A stretch of DNA of 64,000 nucleotides from Platanthera guangdongensis (GCA_039583875.1 CM077162.1:170953220-171017219); one strand, 5' to 3'. Counted from the first letter of the stretch, positions 45,939 through 56,939 are shown. Notes: generated by a model from the sequence alone, not told the origin. Translations and numbers: made by a program.

Positions 45939-46068
45939 GGCTCCGTTTGAGGGGACTTATTTTTACCGGTCAAGCGGTCACGACCGCATGTACCGGACCT
46001 TAATTAAGTCCCGGTTCATGCGGTCGTGACCGCTTGACCGGTGAAAATAAGTCCCCCCAAACGGAGCC
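45939..46068. mobile_element. PIF/Harbinger-like hairpin MITE, 130 bp
   Basis: Almost perfectly self-complementary: left GGCTCCGTTTGAGGGGACTT and right end complementing it, with ACCGGTCAAGCGGTCACGAC inside both arms. TSD TAA at 45936-45938 and 46069-46071. Three-base TAA/TTA duplications fit PIF/Harbinger (Tourist-like) elements. It lies in SIRE-like sequence near the primer site. Confidence 0.9.
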
Positions 46069-46138
46069 TAAATCTTTCGGGGGATCTTATTGATCAAGGT
46101 ATTAGCTTATTTTTGATCAACCTCGCTTTGATATCAAT

Positions 46139-47787
46139 TGAGAAAAACAATAATCACTTGAGATGTACTCTAGAGGGGGTGCATAGAGTAATTAAGACTT
46201 TACATAGATTTGTTTTACTGTTTTTCACAGTTACGCCGAATACCCCTATTATATTACAATCACAACAATCAAGAGTAAATAAAAGTGCGAAAATAAAAAC
46301 ATAAAGAGAATGCAAACACAGATGACAAAGAAAATATAGTGGTTCCCCAAACAAGGGTACGTTCACTCTTCTTCCGCAGTAAAAATTCACCATTACTAGT
46401 GTTGAGTCTTTTGATAAGGAGACTCTTAAGAACCAGAATTGTTTATAAAGTGTCCAAGAACAGTAGAGTCTTTTGGTAAAGGAGTCTTAGAACCAGGAAT
46501 GTTAATAGGGTGTCCAAGAACTGACGAGTCTTTTGATAAGGAGATTCTTAGACTGAGTCTTTTGGTAAGGAGTCTCTGAACCGATAGTTGTTTGTAAGGT
46601 CTCTCCAAAGCCAAATCTATCAATTAGGAAACTCAACCAGGAATTCTTGATAAGGTCTCTACAAACAAGTTAGAATCTTTTAAAGAGATATTCAAGAATT
46701 GTTTTGGCAGGTTTAGCTGTTTTTTCCACAAGGTGTCCTTTAACAACAATTGTTTCAAGGAATCGATTCTTTGCAGTGCGATGTGGATTTAGATGGGAGT
46801 GAATAGACGTTTATTCTTGTTAACCAAGGTTCTGAAGGAGAAGGTTGAATCTTGATCTTCAATAATGACCCTTAAGACAAGGTATTCTCTACTTGAATCT
46901 TTAGAAGTAGGAGAAGATTCTTCTTCTTCAATTGGAGTTTCCGAGAGGAAACCTCCTTCAGTGGTTGAGCATCACACAACGAAGTGGTTGATCATTTCTT
47001 CTTGATAATTTGCAGTTATCTTACTGCTTACTTCTACTTCATTTTCTTGTCTTCTCTTTGTCCGATCATCCTTTATATACGTTCTTCGTTTTGAATGTAT
47101 TTCAAAACTTCAACAATAATTGCTCAGGATACTACTTGCTTAGGCTTGGATATCTTTTTCTTAAAGTTGAAATTCAACGACTGTATTCTACCCATGCTTT
47201 CTGCCACGACATATTTCAAGAGATGTCCGTCGGAGGATTTCTTCAGAATGTCGATGCCAATTGTTTTTCAAGGACCTTTCAATGTATACTCTAAATTGAG
47301 AAGAGATATCAGAGTTTCTTGGAGGCGTCAACTTTATTTTTACAAATTTTGACGCTGCTCTTGCTAATTTAGCGCTGTTTGAAGAATTCGACGTTGCTTG
47401 GAGAATTTGACGCTGCTTTGACGAGTTCAACACAACTTGAATATTTTGACGCTATATTGAGGGGAAGTTGTCGTAGCTCTGTGTTCAAAAATATTTACGA
47501 GTTTGTTTTGATGTTGCGTCGATTGCCCTTTACGTTGCGCCGATTGCCCTTTACGTTGCGCCGACTACCCTTGACGTTGTGTCAACTACATTTGGACGCT
47601 ACTTTGAGAATTCATTGTTTGAGCATAACTTTGAACTCGAGTTCTTCTGCTATTTTTTAGGGCACAACTTGTATCTTAGATACCAAGTCCTTATGAAAAA
47701 AATTACCCTTATATACAACATGAGTAATGTACTAGTTAATCATTCTTAAAACTATGTATTAAATCAAGATGTGGATTTTTACTAACA
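46139..47787 (-). repeat. 5' LTR of SIRE-like element
   Basis: 1649 bp, from TGAGAAAAAC at 46139 to ACTAACA at 47787, then TSD CACTG. It carries about three copies of a 21-bp unit GATTGCCCTTTACGTTGCGCC at 47519-47581, where the left LTR has one diverged copy. Primer-like sequence is at 46125-46138. Confidence 0.87.
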
Positions 47788-47792
47788 CACTG

Positions 47793-48430
47793 TTCTTAAG
47801 GGAATTGGAGATTCAACTCCATTCTTTGAGCCACATGACTACATGTATTCTTCACTTCCGTCCACCTCAGCTCCTCAACTCAAGCTTCGTCTACTACTCA
47901 GCCATACTCCCATCTCCCATCGGCTATCGCACTGCAGTCCGATTCTTCAGCACCGATTGATCACCCGACTTCTTCCACAATAGTATCATGTCCGCCAACA
48001 CATGCTTCACCATCTATAGGCATCAGACTTTTCAGCATCATTACTGATCGAACTGTAGTTCCAGTTTCTTCCACAACAATACCACTTCCTCTGACACCGG
48101 TTTCATCGTCCACTGACACCAAACCGTTCGACGTCATCACTAAGATCGTGACCTATGATCTCGTACCAACACCATACAAAGTCAGATACTTTGTCCATTG
48201 TCGAGGCCATAATTTTATCGACGACACTTCAATTTTCGCAACAAAACTTGAGAGACTTGCCCCGACCCTACAAAGACATTATGATCATTTCCATTCTTTG
48301 AAGATGAATGCTTTTGAGATGCTGGAGTTGATGAGGACCATGCCACACGACCCGTTAGTGTCTGTTCACGCCGACCATGGGCCTACTGATGATCAGAACC
48401 GCTCATCTCGAGTGGATCGCCGGCTATAAC
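47793..48430 (+). pseudogene. Ty3/gypsy pol C-terminus with chromodomain-like tail
   Basis: Resumes the pol cut at 35747 (TVLKGIGDSTPF). A frame at 48148-48429 reads IVTYDLVPTPYKVRYFVHCR before ending LVSVHADHGPTDDQNRSSRV. The pattern (IVDxxLVxTRxGxYxxFLVxW...) matches the degenerate chromodomain at the end of many plant chromovirus integrases, which is thought to guide insertion. Aromatic cage residues are not clearly kept. Confidence 0.65.
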
Positions 48431-48587
48431 ATTTTTTTTGTTTTCTGCATTTTAATTTTCATTGTAACTTTGTTTATTTTGAGGGAAGCAATGAACAGAG
48501 AATCTTGACCGTTCGTTGCCCCTCTCTAGTCTCTATATAAGGGTCGAGGGCTCTATGAGAGGCATTAAATGTTGAAGCAAAGAAGCA

Positions 48588-49766
48588 AAAAACAAAAGCA
48601 TAGATAACAAGCAAGAAGGACAAAAGACACAAGAAGATATTGTGGTTCCCCAATTCTCGGGTATGTCCACTCTTCTGCCACAACATGAATTTACTATCAC
48701 TAGTGCCGAGTTTTTTGATTAGGAGACTCTTAGAACCGCTACTATTGATAAGGCATCCAAGAATCACCGAGTCTTTTGATAAGAAGACTCTTAGAACTGG
48801 GTAAGCTGTTGATAAGGAAGATCAACCACAAAGTCTTTTGATAAAGAGACTCTCAAAACCAAAGCTGAATTCTTTGAGGAGGGATTCTTAGGACTCCTTG
48901 TAATCTGATTGGTTTGAAACGAAGTTTCCACTGTATGTCCCAACAAAATGACTGAAGGAACTAATTTGTTGCACCACTGTTTGGTTTCAGTTGAGAGAGA
49001 GAGAGGGAGAGAGAGTATTATCTTCTTATTGATCAAAACTACGAAGGTGAAGGTTGAGTTTTGATCTTCAGTAGTGGCCTTTGAGACAAGGGCTTTTTTA
49101 TTTGAATCTTTTGATAAAAGGGAAGATTCTTCTTGATCAATAATTAGAGTTTCCGAGGGGAATACTTCTTCACAACATTTAGAGATAGTTGATCTTGCTG
49201 TTCCCCACAACTTGCCGTGGTTATTCTCTCCCTTTTCATAATGACCAACCATTGCCATTTTTCTCTGTAATGTGCTTTGTATATTCTTGTCTGTTTTATT
49301 CTCTTTTATACATTTTTGTTTTTGAATTTGTTTCAAAATAGTAGCATTGAATGCTTTGTATATTACATCCCTTAGGCATGGATATCTTGCTTAAAATTTA
49401 AGTTTAACGACTGTATTTTCTCCACTATTTCTGCCATTACAAGTTTCGAGAAATGAATGTTGGAGTCCTTCTAAAAGTATTGATGCTAGTTTGTTGTTCA
49501 GAGACTTCTCAACACTGCTCTTGCGAATTCATCGCTACTTGAGGATTTCAGCGCCGCTTTTGCGAATACAACACTGCCTGAAGATTTTGACGCTGCTTTT
49601 GTGAATACAACACTACTTGGAGATTTCATTGTTGCTTTTAACGATTTGTTACTAATTCGAGAAATACATAAATTTTACCCAAATTACCCTTCTATAGAAT
49701 ATGAGTAATATCCTGATTAATTATTCTTTAAATTGTATATCAAATCAAGAGGTGGGTTTTTCTCAA
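48588..49766 (-). repeat. SIRE-like LTR fragment
   Basis: Related to the LTRs at 35748 and 46139: TGGTTCCCCAA, CCACTCTTCTGCC, repeated GAGTCTTTTGATAAG units and the end GTGGGTTTTTCTCAAC. It lacks the first ~150 bp (U5), so it is a truncated or partly deleted copy. Confidence 0.7.
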
Positions 49767-49774
49767 CGCCCTCC

Positions 49775-49935
49775 CAACACCCACATGGGCAAAGCGCACT
49801 GAGATCGTCCGGGCTGCTGCCCAAGCACCCCAAAGCCTCTCCGCGCCTGTTTCTCGGCCACGACGCATTACCGAGGCCGGGCCTCAAACCTGCAACCCCC
49901 TTGATAAATAGCTTTCAAACCACTCCTCATCATCA
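49775..49935 (-). mobile_element. tRNA-derived SINE, copy 1
   Basis: Minus-strand B-box-like AGGTTTGAGGCC followed by GGCCGAGAAACAGGCGCGGA and GGACGATCTCAGTGCGCTT. Same family as the three neighbours; 5' head trimmed. Confidence 0.7.
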
Positions 49936-49965
49936 ATTGAGTTGAGATCGTCTGTGACGCATTGG

Positions 49966-50135
49966 TGATGAAGAGTGGTTGAAGGATCTTTATCAGGGGG
50001 GTTGCGGGTTCGAGACCCGGTCTTAACAATGTGCCACGACTGAGAAACAGACGCAGAGAGGCCTTGAGGTGCTTGGGCAGTAGCCCGGGCAATCTCAGCG
50101 CGCTTCGCCCATATGGGCCGGGCCTGGGTTGTTAC
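49966..50135 (+). mobile_element. tRNA-derived SINE, copy 2
   Basis: Contains a perfect B box in GGGTTCGAGACCC (about 50008-50020), then GAGAAACAGACGCAGAGAGG and a GGGCCGGGCCTGGGTTGTTAC end. The A-box head is missing or truncated. Confidence 0.72.
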
Positions 50136-50140
50136 AAAAA

Positions 50141-50333
50141 AGTGCAGCTCAATTGGTAGCAAAGAGTGGTTTGAAGGGTCTTTATCAAGGGGGTTGTGGG
50201 TTCGAGATCTGACCTCAACAATGCGCCAAGGCCGAGAAACAGGCGCGGAGAGGCCTTGGGGTGCTTGGGCTGCAACCCAGACGATCTCAGTGCGCTTCAC
50301 CCATGTGGGGTTGAGCCTGGTCTTTTTTTGTAA
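50141..50333 (+). mobile_element. tRNA-derived SINE, copy 3 (with A and B boxes)
   Basis: Head CAGCTCAATTGGTAGC (A box) at 50145-50160 and GGTTCGAGATC (B box) at about 50198-50209, spaced as in tRNA genes, then the family body with GAGAAACAGGCGCGGAGAGG and GACGATCTCAGTGCGCTTC. Most complete copy; internal RNA polymerase III promoter expected. Confidence 0.8.
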
Positions 50334-50512
50334 CGACCTAGGCCCGACCTACATGGGCGAATCACACTGAGATCGTCCGGGCTGCAGCCCAAGCACCCAA
50401 AGCCTCTTTGCGCCTGTTTCTCGGCCGCAACGCATTGTTGAGGTCGGGTCTCGAACCCGCAACCCCCTTGATAAAGAGCCTTTAAATCACTGCTCAAACC
50501 ACTCTTCATCAC
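50334..50512 (-). mobile_element. tRNA-derived SINE, copy 4
   Basis: Inverted relative to copy 3 and abutting it tail to tail. Minus strand has GGGTTCGAGACCCG (B box) and the same body. Confidence 0.75.
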
Positions 50513-50792
50513 CCCAAAGCCTCTTCGCGCCTGTTGATTTCAGGCCCGGGTCATTACACCGAGGCCTTCCCTTCATCTACGAGCGGTTCCCAATCCATCC
50601 CTACCACCTATAACCGAAATCCCTCATTTTTCCCCCCACCCACCCCAACCCGACGAGCTAGAATCACCCCTCCAACCACCGCCGGACCACCCAACATTCC
50701 TCTCCCCCTTTCCCACTTCTAAATCCTCTACATTTTTGGTCTCCGACAATCACCTATAGCTGACACAACCCCAAACCGGCGACCCAAAATTA

Positions 50793-50812
50793 CCCCCCCC
50801 CCCCCCCCCCCC
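50793..50812. repeat. Poly-C tract (20 C)
   Basis: Twenty uninterrupted C in the right Ty3/gypsy LTR; the left LTR has no such long run at this point. Confidence 0.9.
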
Positions 50813-52019
50813 AACCACCGTCAGACCACCCAACATTCCTCTCTCTAAATATCTCCAAAACAACCCCTTTCCCACCTCCAAATTCCCTCCTTTTTCGATC
50901 TCCGACGATCACTGGAAAATATTTCCCAACCACCTCCGGCGACCTTCACCATTAACATTCAAGTTTCCTTTATTTTCAATTTTTTGACGATCGCCGAAAA
51001 ACATTTCCGGTCAACACCACCACTGACAACTCCTCTGGCGAATACCTCTGACCAGCCACCAACCTACTACCCCATAAGTACCTTAATTACCTCCACAACC
51101 TTACTACCACCATAACTCCTATCCTAAAATTACTCCTAATCGCCCATTCTCCTCACTACCTCCACTACCCTTCACATAGAACCACCTTGCAACCCACAAC
51201 CGAACCCTTCTCCTCCTTACAGTAGTCGGCCACCCCTCACACCCCACCTCTCCCACAAATATAGCCCCACATTCCCCTCCAACTCACGTGGAACCATCTC
51301 TTCCCCTACCCTAACCTAGCCACTCCCCTCCATGCCTAGCCGACCTCCTAATCCACGACGGTAGTCCCTCTATGGAACCACCTCCAACCAATCCCCCCAT
51401 TTATTATCCTAAAGCCCGCAACCCCCTTTTTGCCCACCCGAAGGGCCTCCAATCCCTTGCCGCCCGCCTTCTCCCGACCCTCTCCCTCCACGCAAACCAT
51501 ACACAACAACAATCCGCCTATTCTAGTTCTTAGAAACTCGAATTACAACCCCGTTACCCGCAGCGCAACAGCCCAAAGATCCGCTACGAGTCCAAATTTC
51601 ATTGCCATTGCTTGTCCCAACTCCGAGAGATCATTTGTAAGCCCTCTACTATTACTACTATCGTGTGAGTATATCTGTTTTGAAGTTAATTCTTAGTGCT
51701 GAATTAAGTGTTTATTTATTATTCAAGGAGTTTGTTTTTTGTAATTGTTGTCTCAAACTCTTGAATATTTGTGAGTTTTCATCTACTTAGCAATTTGGTT
51801 TTGAGTACTCTTACATATATATGACGTCTCATGTTTCCTTGTTTGTTAGCTTTATCTATTGTGATTTATTTAGCATTTTGATTTATAAACAAAAAATTAT
51901 TGCAAGTAAAATTTATTGCCGGAAAGTACATTTGCATGTAGAAAATACCCTTAGCCATTCTAGGACCTTACCCTGTGTTAGAAAACATATAAAATGTAGA
52001 TGGAGTCATTGGGGAACTC

Positions 52020-52950
52020 GCTTCGCTCAGGCGTGTGAATGAAGAACATAAATTTAAGAAAGAAAGACAATTGTGAGAACAAAAGATCTCTTTCATCACT
52101 TTTCTTGAATTGCTTGGTTACATTTAAAATTTAAAAAGTAAAGAAAAAATGCTGATAAAATGAAGTCCCCTGTCGTGATTCACAACCCGCATGACTGTCG
52201 CTCACTATTGCATGAGTTCTCATCCAGGTTAATGTTGTAGCGAACGTAAATCAAACATGCGAGATACTAAGAATTTGCTACTTGCTAGAAGAAGAGGCTG
52301 AGACTCCCGAAGCTTTGGAGCACAAGAAGGTTGAGCGCCGCTAGAGCAAGGATGAAACTGCTAAGAATTATGGACGAACCGATTTGGTGGAGAGTTGGGA
52401 GCTGAAGCTTATCAGGAAGGAGAACTCACCACATACCTCGCAAAACCTGAGGTGATGACCGACCAAATCAAGGAAGTCTCTTTAAACCTCTCTTCGCTCA
52501 GGCGTGAGCATAGCGGATAACATAAATCAAAGTAAGTAACAAAGAAAAATGCAATTTCCTTTTTGGTACTATGAGTAAGCATGTCCGCTGCCACTAGTTT
52601 GATCGAGATTTTAGCTAGCGGCTCTGAGCACTAGAGGGCTGAGCCTATAAATGACACACCAAGACCAGAGGGAAAGGGGACATGTTCTTGGAGATCTCTC
52701 TTAGCTTCTCTTTCCTATCGTGACACCTGTATTTGGTCTAAAAGGTTGATTAATTTTGCATTCTTCGGTTATGAGAGGGATATCCTAATCATAGAGTTCT
52801 TCTTTCTTTTCATTTCTCCATCTCTCTTCACGGTAATTCGTAATATACCCGCTTTGTTAGCCCACAGGGTAATAATCTCGATGTCGATGATAGTGTCTAG
52901 AGTTGTCTTGAGGAAATAATTTGGGGAGGAACAATGATGGTATCTTACTA
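52020..52950 (+). repeat. LTR-like repeat of the Tat-like element (right copy)
   Basis: 52545-52920 aligns with 21490-21870 (shared TATA block GCCTATAAAT, TCTTGGAGATCTCT and the CTCGATGTCGATGA region). Upstream, CTTCGCTCAGGCGTG occurs at 52024 and again at 52495, an internal direct repeat about 470 bp apart. Best explained as the 3' LTR of the fossil element whose gag is at 22.2-23.8 kb. Confidence 0.5.
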
Positions 52951-53103
52951 GAGGTTCTTCCTCTTTTCTCTCTTAATCTTAGTCTTTCACGGTTCATCTA
53001 TTTCTTTGTCTTCGCTGCTGTATTTGTTACCAAGGAACATAATTTCAGTATCTTTAATAACTACAAAATTCTATGGTCCTAATACCGACCTTGATGTAGT
53101 CCT

Positions 53104-53436
53104 TGTTACGCTAGGGAGAAATCCGGCTGGGGGAGAAGAGGTGCCGACAGAAGAGTTAGAGAGAAGGAGAACCAGAAGAGAGGAGGAATTAGGGATAGGG
53201 AAATCAAAAACAACATTCATCTAACATAACCCAAAACAAACATACAACTCCCCTTATATAGTAGTGGGGTGCGACTTGCCGTCCACAAAATAGAAAAATA
53301 CAACGATGTTGAAATAATTAATAAAAGTACTAAGTAGTGGTCTCCTTCGTGGACCTGGTCTAAGCACGTGTCATTTGCGCCTGATGCGTATAGACCCGCC
53401 ATGGAGTCTCAGCGTCGGTGTCGTGTGTCCGTAACA
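53104..53436 (-). repeat. 3' LTR of minus-strand Ty3/gypsy
   Basis: Runs TGTTACG to CGTAACA with a minus-strand TATA (CTATATAAGGGG) at about 53251-53262. The pol-side neighbour GGCGGTGGCAT (minus strand) is a weak polypurine tract. Confidence 0.9.
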
Positions 53437-56400
53437 ATGCCACCGCCTGGGAAATGTGCATTGTCCTCAAGGCAGTAGTCGACAAACTGGTGGCGGAAAT
53501 CATCTCGAGGAAGCCAAGTTGCGTCATAGTCGGGGCGACTGGTCCAAGCCACGAGAACCTCCTTCAAGGAGGGATAGTACGATGCCTCGCTGGAGATATC
53601 GAGGTCGGCCGGAAGATGGTTCGCGGCGGTATGCTCGCCCACCACGCGACACAGTTGTGAGACATGGAAGACTCGGTGGATGCGGGGCGAAGGTGGTATG
53701 CGACCGCTCCAATGCGGGCGAGGACCTCGAACGAGCCGAAGAACCGAGGGACCAATTTCGGGCAGAGGCGGAGGGCCACCAAATGTTGTTGGTAGTGATG
53801 AAGCTTGATGAAAACCATCTCCCCCACTTGAAAAGAGAGGTCTCGACGTTTCTTGTTGGCAAAGGAAACCATCTTCTGTTGGGCCCGTCGTAGTTGATGC
53901 TTCAGATGATCCAAGATAATATCCCTGTCGCGAAGAGCGGTGACCAGACTCTCCACCTGGTACTCCCATGGGAGGTGTCAGATAATGGATGCTGGCAGCC
54001 GATCCTAAACTGCCTCAAACGGGGTGGTGCCGGCCGCCTGGTGGTATGCGGTGTTGTAGGAGTACTCGGCTTCGCCGAGCGACTTGGCCCAACTACGTGG
54101 TTGCTCTCCTGCGAAACAACAAAGGTACGTCTCCAAATAACGGTTGAGGACCTCAGACTGGCCGTCGGTCTGCGGGCGAGGACCTCGAACGAGCCGAAGA
54201 ACCGAGGGACCAATTTTGGGCAGAGGCGGCGGGCCACCAAATGCTGTTGGTAGTGATGAAGCTTGATGAAAACCATCTCCCCCACTTGAAAAGAGAGGTC
54301 TCGACGTTTCTTGTTGGCAAAGGAAACCATCTTCTGTTGGGCCCGTCGTAGTTGATGCTTCAGATGATCCAAGATAATATCCCTGTCGCGAAGAGCGGTG
54401 ACCAGACTCTCCACCTGGTACTCCCATGGGAGGTGTCAGATAATGGATGCTGTCAGCTGATCGTAAACTGCCTCGAACGGGGTGGTGCCGGCCGCCTGGT
54501 GGTATGCGGTGTTGTAGGAGTACTCGGCTTCGCCGAGCCACTTGGCCCAACTACGTGGTTGCTCTCCTGCGAAACAACAAAGGTACGTCTCCAGACAACG
54601 GTTGAGGACCTCAGACTGGCTGTCGGTCTGCGGGTGGTACAGAGTGCTCATGCGAAGACGGGTGCCATGCATGCAGAATAGTGTAGTCCAAAAAGTACTC
54701 AAGAAGTGCGGGTCCCGGTCGTTCACGATCGACTGTGGAAACCCATGGAGGCGCGTGACCCCCTGGATGAAGCTGTCAGCGACGGTGGCTGCGATGTAAG
54801 GATGACAAAGGGGAATGGAATGACGTACTTGGAAAGCCGGTCCACCACAACCAGAATGCAATCTTGATCTTGTGAGCGAAGGAGTCTTGTGATGAAATCC
54901 ATGGCCACATCGTCCCAAATGCGGTCAGGGATTTGCTGGAGCTGGAGCAGTCCTCCTGAAAAAATGCTCTCGTACTTGACCTTCTGGAAGATGAGGCAGA
55001 CATCCACGAAGGCTTTTACCTGTCAGAACATGTGGGACCAATAGAGGGAGGCTGCCAGCTGGCGGTACGTCCGGTAGGCACCTGCGTGTCCTCCCGACGG
55101 GGATGCATGGAACTTGGCCAACAAACATGAAATGCTTGGGGACGAGGGGGCGAGGACGTGGTGACCCTTGAAGAACAGGAGGCCGCTGACCAAGGAGTAC
55201 GGTGGCCGAGCGGTGGCATCGACGAGGAGATCTATACAAATCTCTTTGAACGCAGGGTCGAATTCGACCTCCCATTAGAGACACACGACATCGTCCCAGA
55301 TCAGTCGGGAGATGGCCGCCAATACGAGGTTGTGAGGCTGACGAGAGAGAGCATCGACCGCGCGATTCATATTCCCTTCCCAAAACTTGATGGTGAAGTC
55401 ATAACACAGTAGTTTGGCCACCCACACCTGTCGAGCAGTAGCGATCTTCTGCTGTAGTGGGAACCGAAGGCTGTGGTGGTCGGTGCGGACCACAAATCGT
55501 CGGCCCAGGAGGTAGGGCGCCAATGCTAAACTGCGAGTACGAGTTCCATGAGCTCATTCTCGTACGCCGAGCAGCTGCAGATAGTGTCAGAAAAAGCACA
55601 CTGAAATAGGCCACAGGCCGGCCGGCCAACATGCGGACGCCGCCCACACTGACGCCCGACGCGTCACACTTCACGAGGAAGGCTGTGAGAATTCCGACAT
55701 GGCCGACACCGGGGCCTGTACCAGGTCCTGCTGAAGAGACACGAAAGCGGCGGAGGCCGCCTCCGACCACTCGAAGGGCCCCGCAGAGGATTTCTTCAGG
55801 AGTTGGGTGATCAGGACGGACCATCGTGTCGTACCCTTGGATGAATTGCCAATAGTAACCCGTCAGTCCGAGGAACCCGCAGACATCGCGCAGGGAGGAA
55901 GGTGTCGGCCAGTGGGGGACTGCCGTGATCTTGTCGTGGTCCATCGCCACCCACGCGATGGAGATAGTGTGACCCAGGTAGCACACACCTCAGAAGTCCC
56001 AAAGGAACACTTCGTCGAGTGGAGCTTGAGGTGGTCACTCCGAAGGGTGGGAAAAGTCTGGCGGTCATGCTGAAGGCGCTCCTGCCAAGAAAAACCATAG
56101 ATCAAAATGTCATATAAAAATAAGTACGTGCTGGCGAAGTACCAGGTAGAAGATATCATTCATCGTGCCCTGGAAGATGGCAGGGGCATTGGTCAGGCCG
56201 AAAGGCATAACCGGGAACTCGTAATGACCATCATGAGTCCGGAAAGCCATTTTGGAGACGTCGGACGTCCGAACGCGAATATGATGGTAGCCGACACGGA
56301 GGTCCATCTTGGCGAAGACGGTGACACGTGGAGCTCATCCAAAAGCTCCTGGATCATGGGAATCAGGTACTTGTCTGGAATGGTGGCTTTGTTGAGCTCC

Positions 56401-56640
56401 TGATAATCCACGCAGAAACGCCAGCTCCCGTCCTTCTTCCTGACCAGGAGGATCGGGCTGGTGAAAGAGCTTGCACGGACGGATGAGGCCTCCCATCAAC
56501 AGGTCGCGGAGAAGCCGCTCGATCTCGTCTTTCTGCAAGTGCCCGTAGCGACACGGTCGGACAAAGACCATCGATACCCCGGGTTGGAGAGTGATGGCAT
56601 GATTCGCTGGAGGTAAGCCGAATGGAGCAACAAAAAGGTC
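53437..56640 (-). pseudogene. Ty3/gypsy RT, RNase H and integrase
   Basis: RT blocks: VRPCRYGHLQKDEIERLL (about 56540), [18 protein letters not shown] (56411), [20 protein letters not shown] and [20 protein letters not shown] (56110-56307). The catalytic motif has decayed to FIYDIL in place of FVDDIL. RNase H: FVVRTDHHSLRFPLQQKI and AVDALSRQPH (55360-55523). Integrase: AMDFITRLLRSQDQDCILVV, RLHGFPQSIVNDRDPHFLST, YHPQTDSQSEVLNR and SYNTAYHQAAGTTPFEAVYD (54436-54960). The C-terminus has PRFFGSFEVLARIGAVAYHL and a chromodomain-like EVLVAWTSRPDYDATW, ending near 53440. Many frameshifts. Confidence 0.85.
53714..54629 (-). repeat. 458-bp tandem duplication in integrase
   Basis: Copies at 53714-54171 and 54172-54629 begin GCGGGCGAGGACCTCGAAC and are nearly identical; the sequence after the second copy (GCGGGTGGTACAG) shows the original context. 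458 is not a multiple of three, so it shifts the reading frame. Confidence 0.92.
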
Positions 56641-56939
56641 CAAAAACTCATAGAGGAGGGCTTGAAGAGCCAGGGGGCGGTGACGGGGCCGACGACGACG
56701 CATCAGAGATGGACCAAAGCCACGCGAAGAAATCGACGTCCGACGTCCGCTGAATCGTGCGGAATAAGACGGGAGCCCGAAGTAAAGTGGCTTCACCCAC
56801 AAGGTGGCACTCCCGACGTCCTGGAGAAACCACATCATCATGGTCGCCCAGTTGACCCGCACGTCGCCCAACGTGCTGAGCCACACGACACCCAAGATGA
56901 CGTCGATTCCGCCAAGGCCGAAGACGAAGAAATTCGCTG

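Larger units (their letters stand above)
35748..47787 (-). mobile_element. SIRE-like Copia element, pol absent, with nested insertions
   Basis: Perfect 5-bp TSD CACTG at 35743-35747 and 47788-47792. The 3' LTR is on the left (35748-38439), 5' LTR on the right (46139-47787). Next to the 3' LTR the minus strand has the SIRE-type polypurine tract AGGGGGAGA; next to the 5' LTR is the primer-like TTGATATCAAAGCG. Gag is at 43.1-45.9 kb. No RT, integrase or protease of this element was found. Inserted within it are solo LTRs at 36113 and 44622, an hAT element and a hairpin MITE. Confidence 0.85.
28382..51980 (+). mobile_element. Ty3/gypsy element (chromovirus-like), split by nested insertions
   Basis: Left LTR about 28382-30748, primer-like TTGATATCAAAGCC at 30751, gag, protease, RT, RNase H and integrase to 35747, then a 12-kb SIRE-like insertion (35748-47787), the pol C-terminus (47793-48430) and a right LTR (about 48329-51980) itself interrupted. 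The pol reads across the insertion: SLYTV before and TVLKGIGD after, with the duplicated CACTG between. Outer TSD was not convincing (GAAGG vs GAAAA), so the outer ends are approximate. Confidence 0.75.
48329..51980 (+). repeat. 3' LTR of Ty3/gypsy element, interrupted
   Basis: Pieces 48329-48587 and about 50540-51980 match the 5' LTR at 28382-30748. Between them lie an SIRE-like LTR fragment and four SINEs. A 20-C run is at 50793-50812. LTR ends near CCCTGTGTTA at 51980 (CCCTTTGTCA in the other copy). Confidence 0.65.

Noticed and set aside
50141..50220. Functional tRNA gene
   Set aside because: A and B boxes are present, but no acceptor-stem pairing or anticodon arm is convincing and the unit continues into a repeated SINE body.
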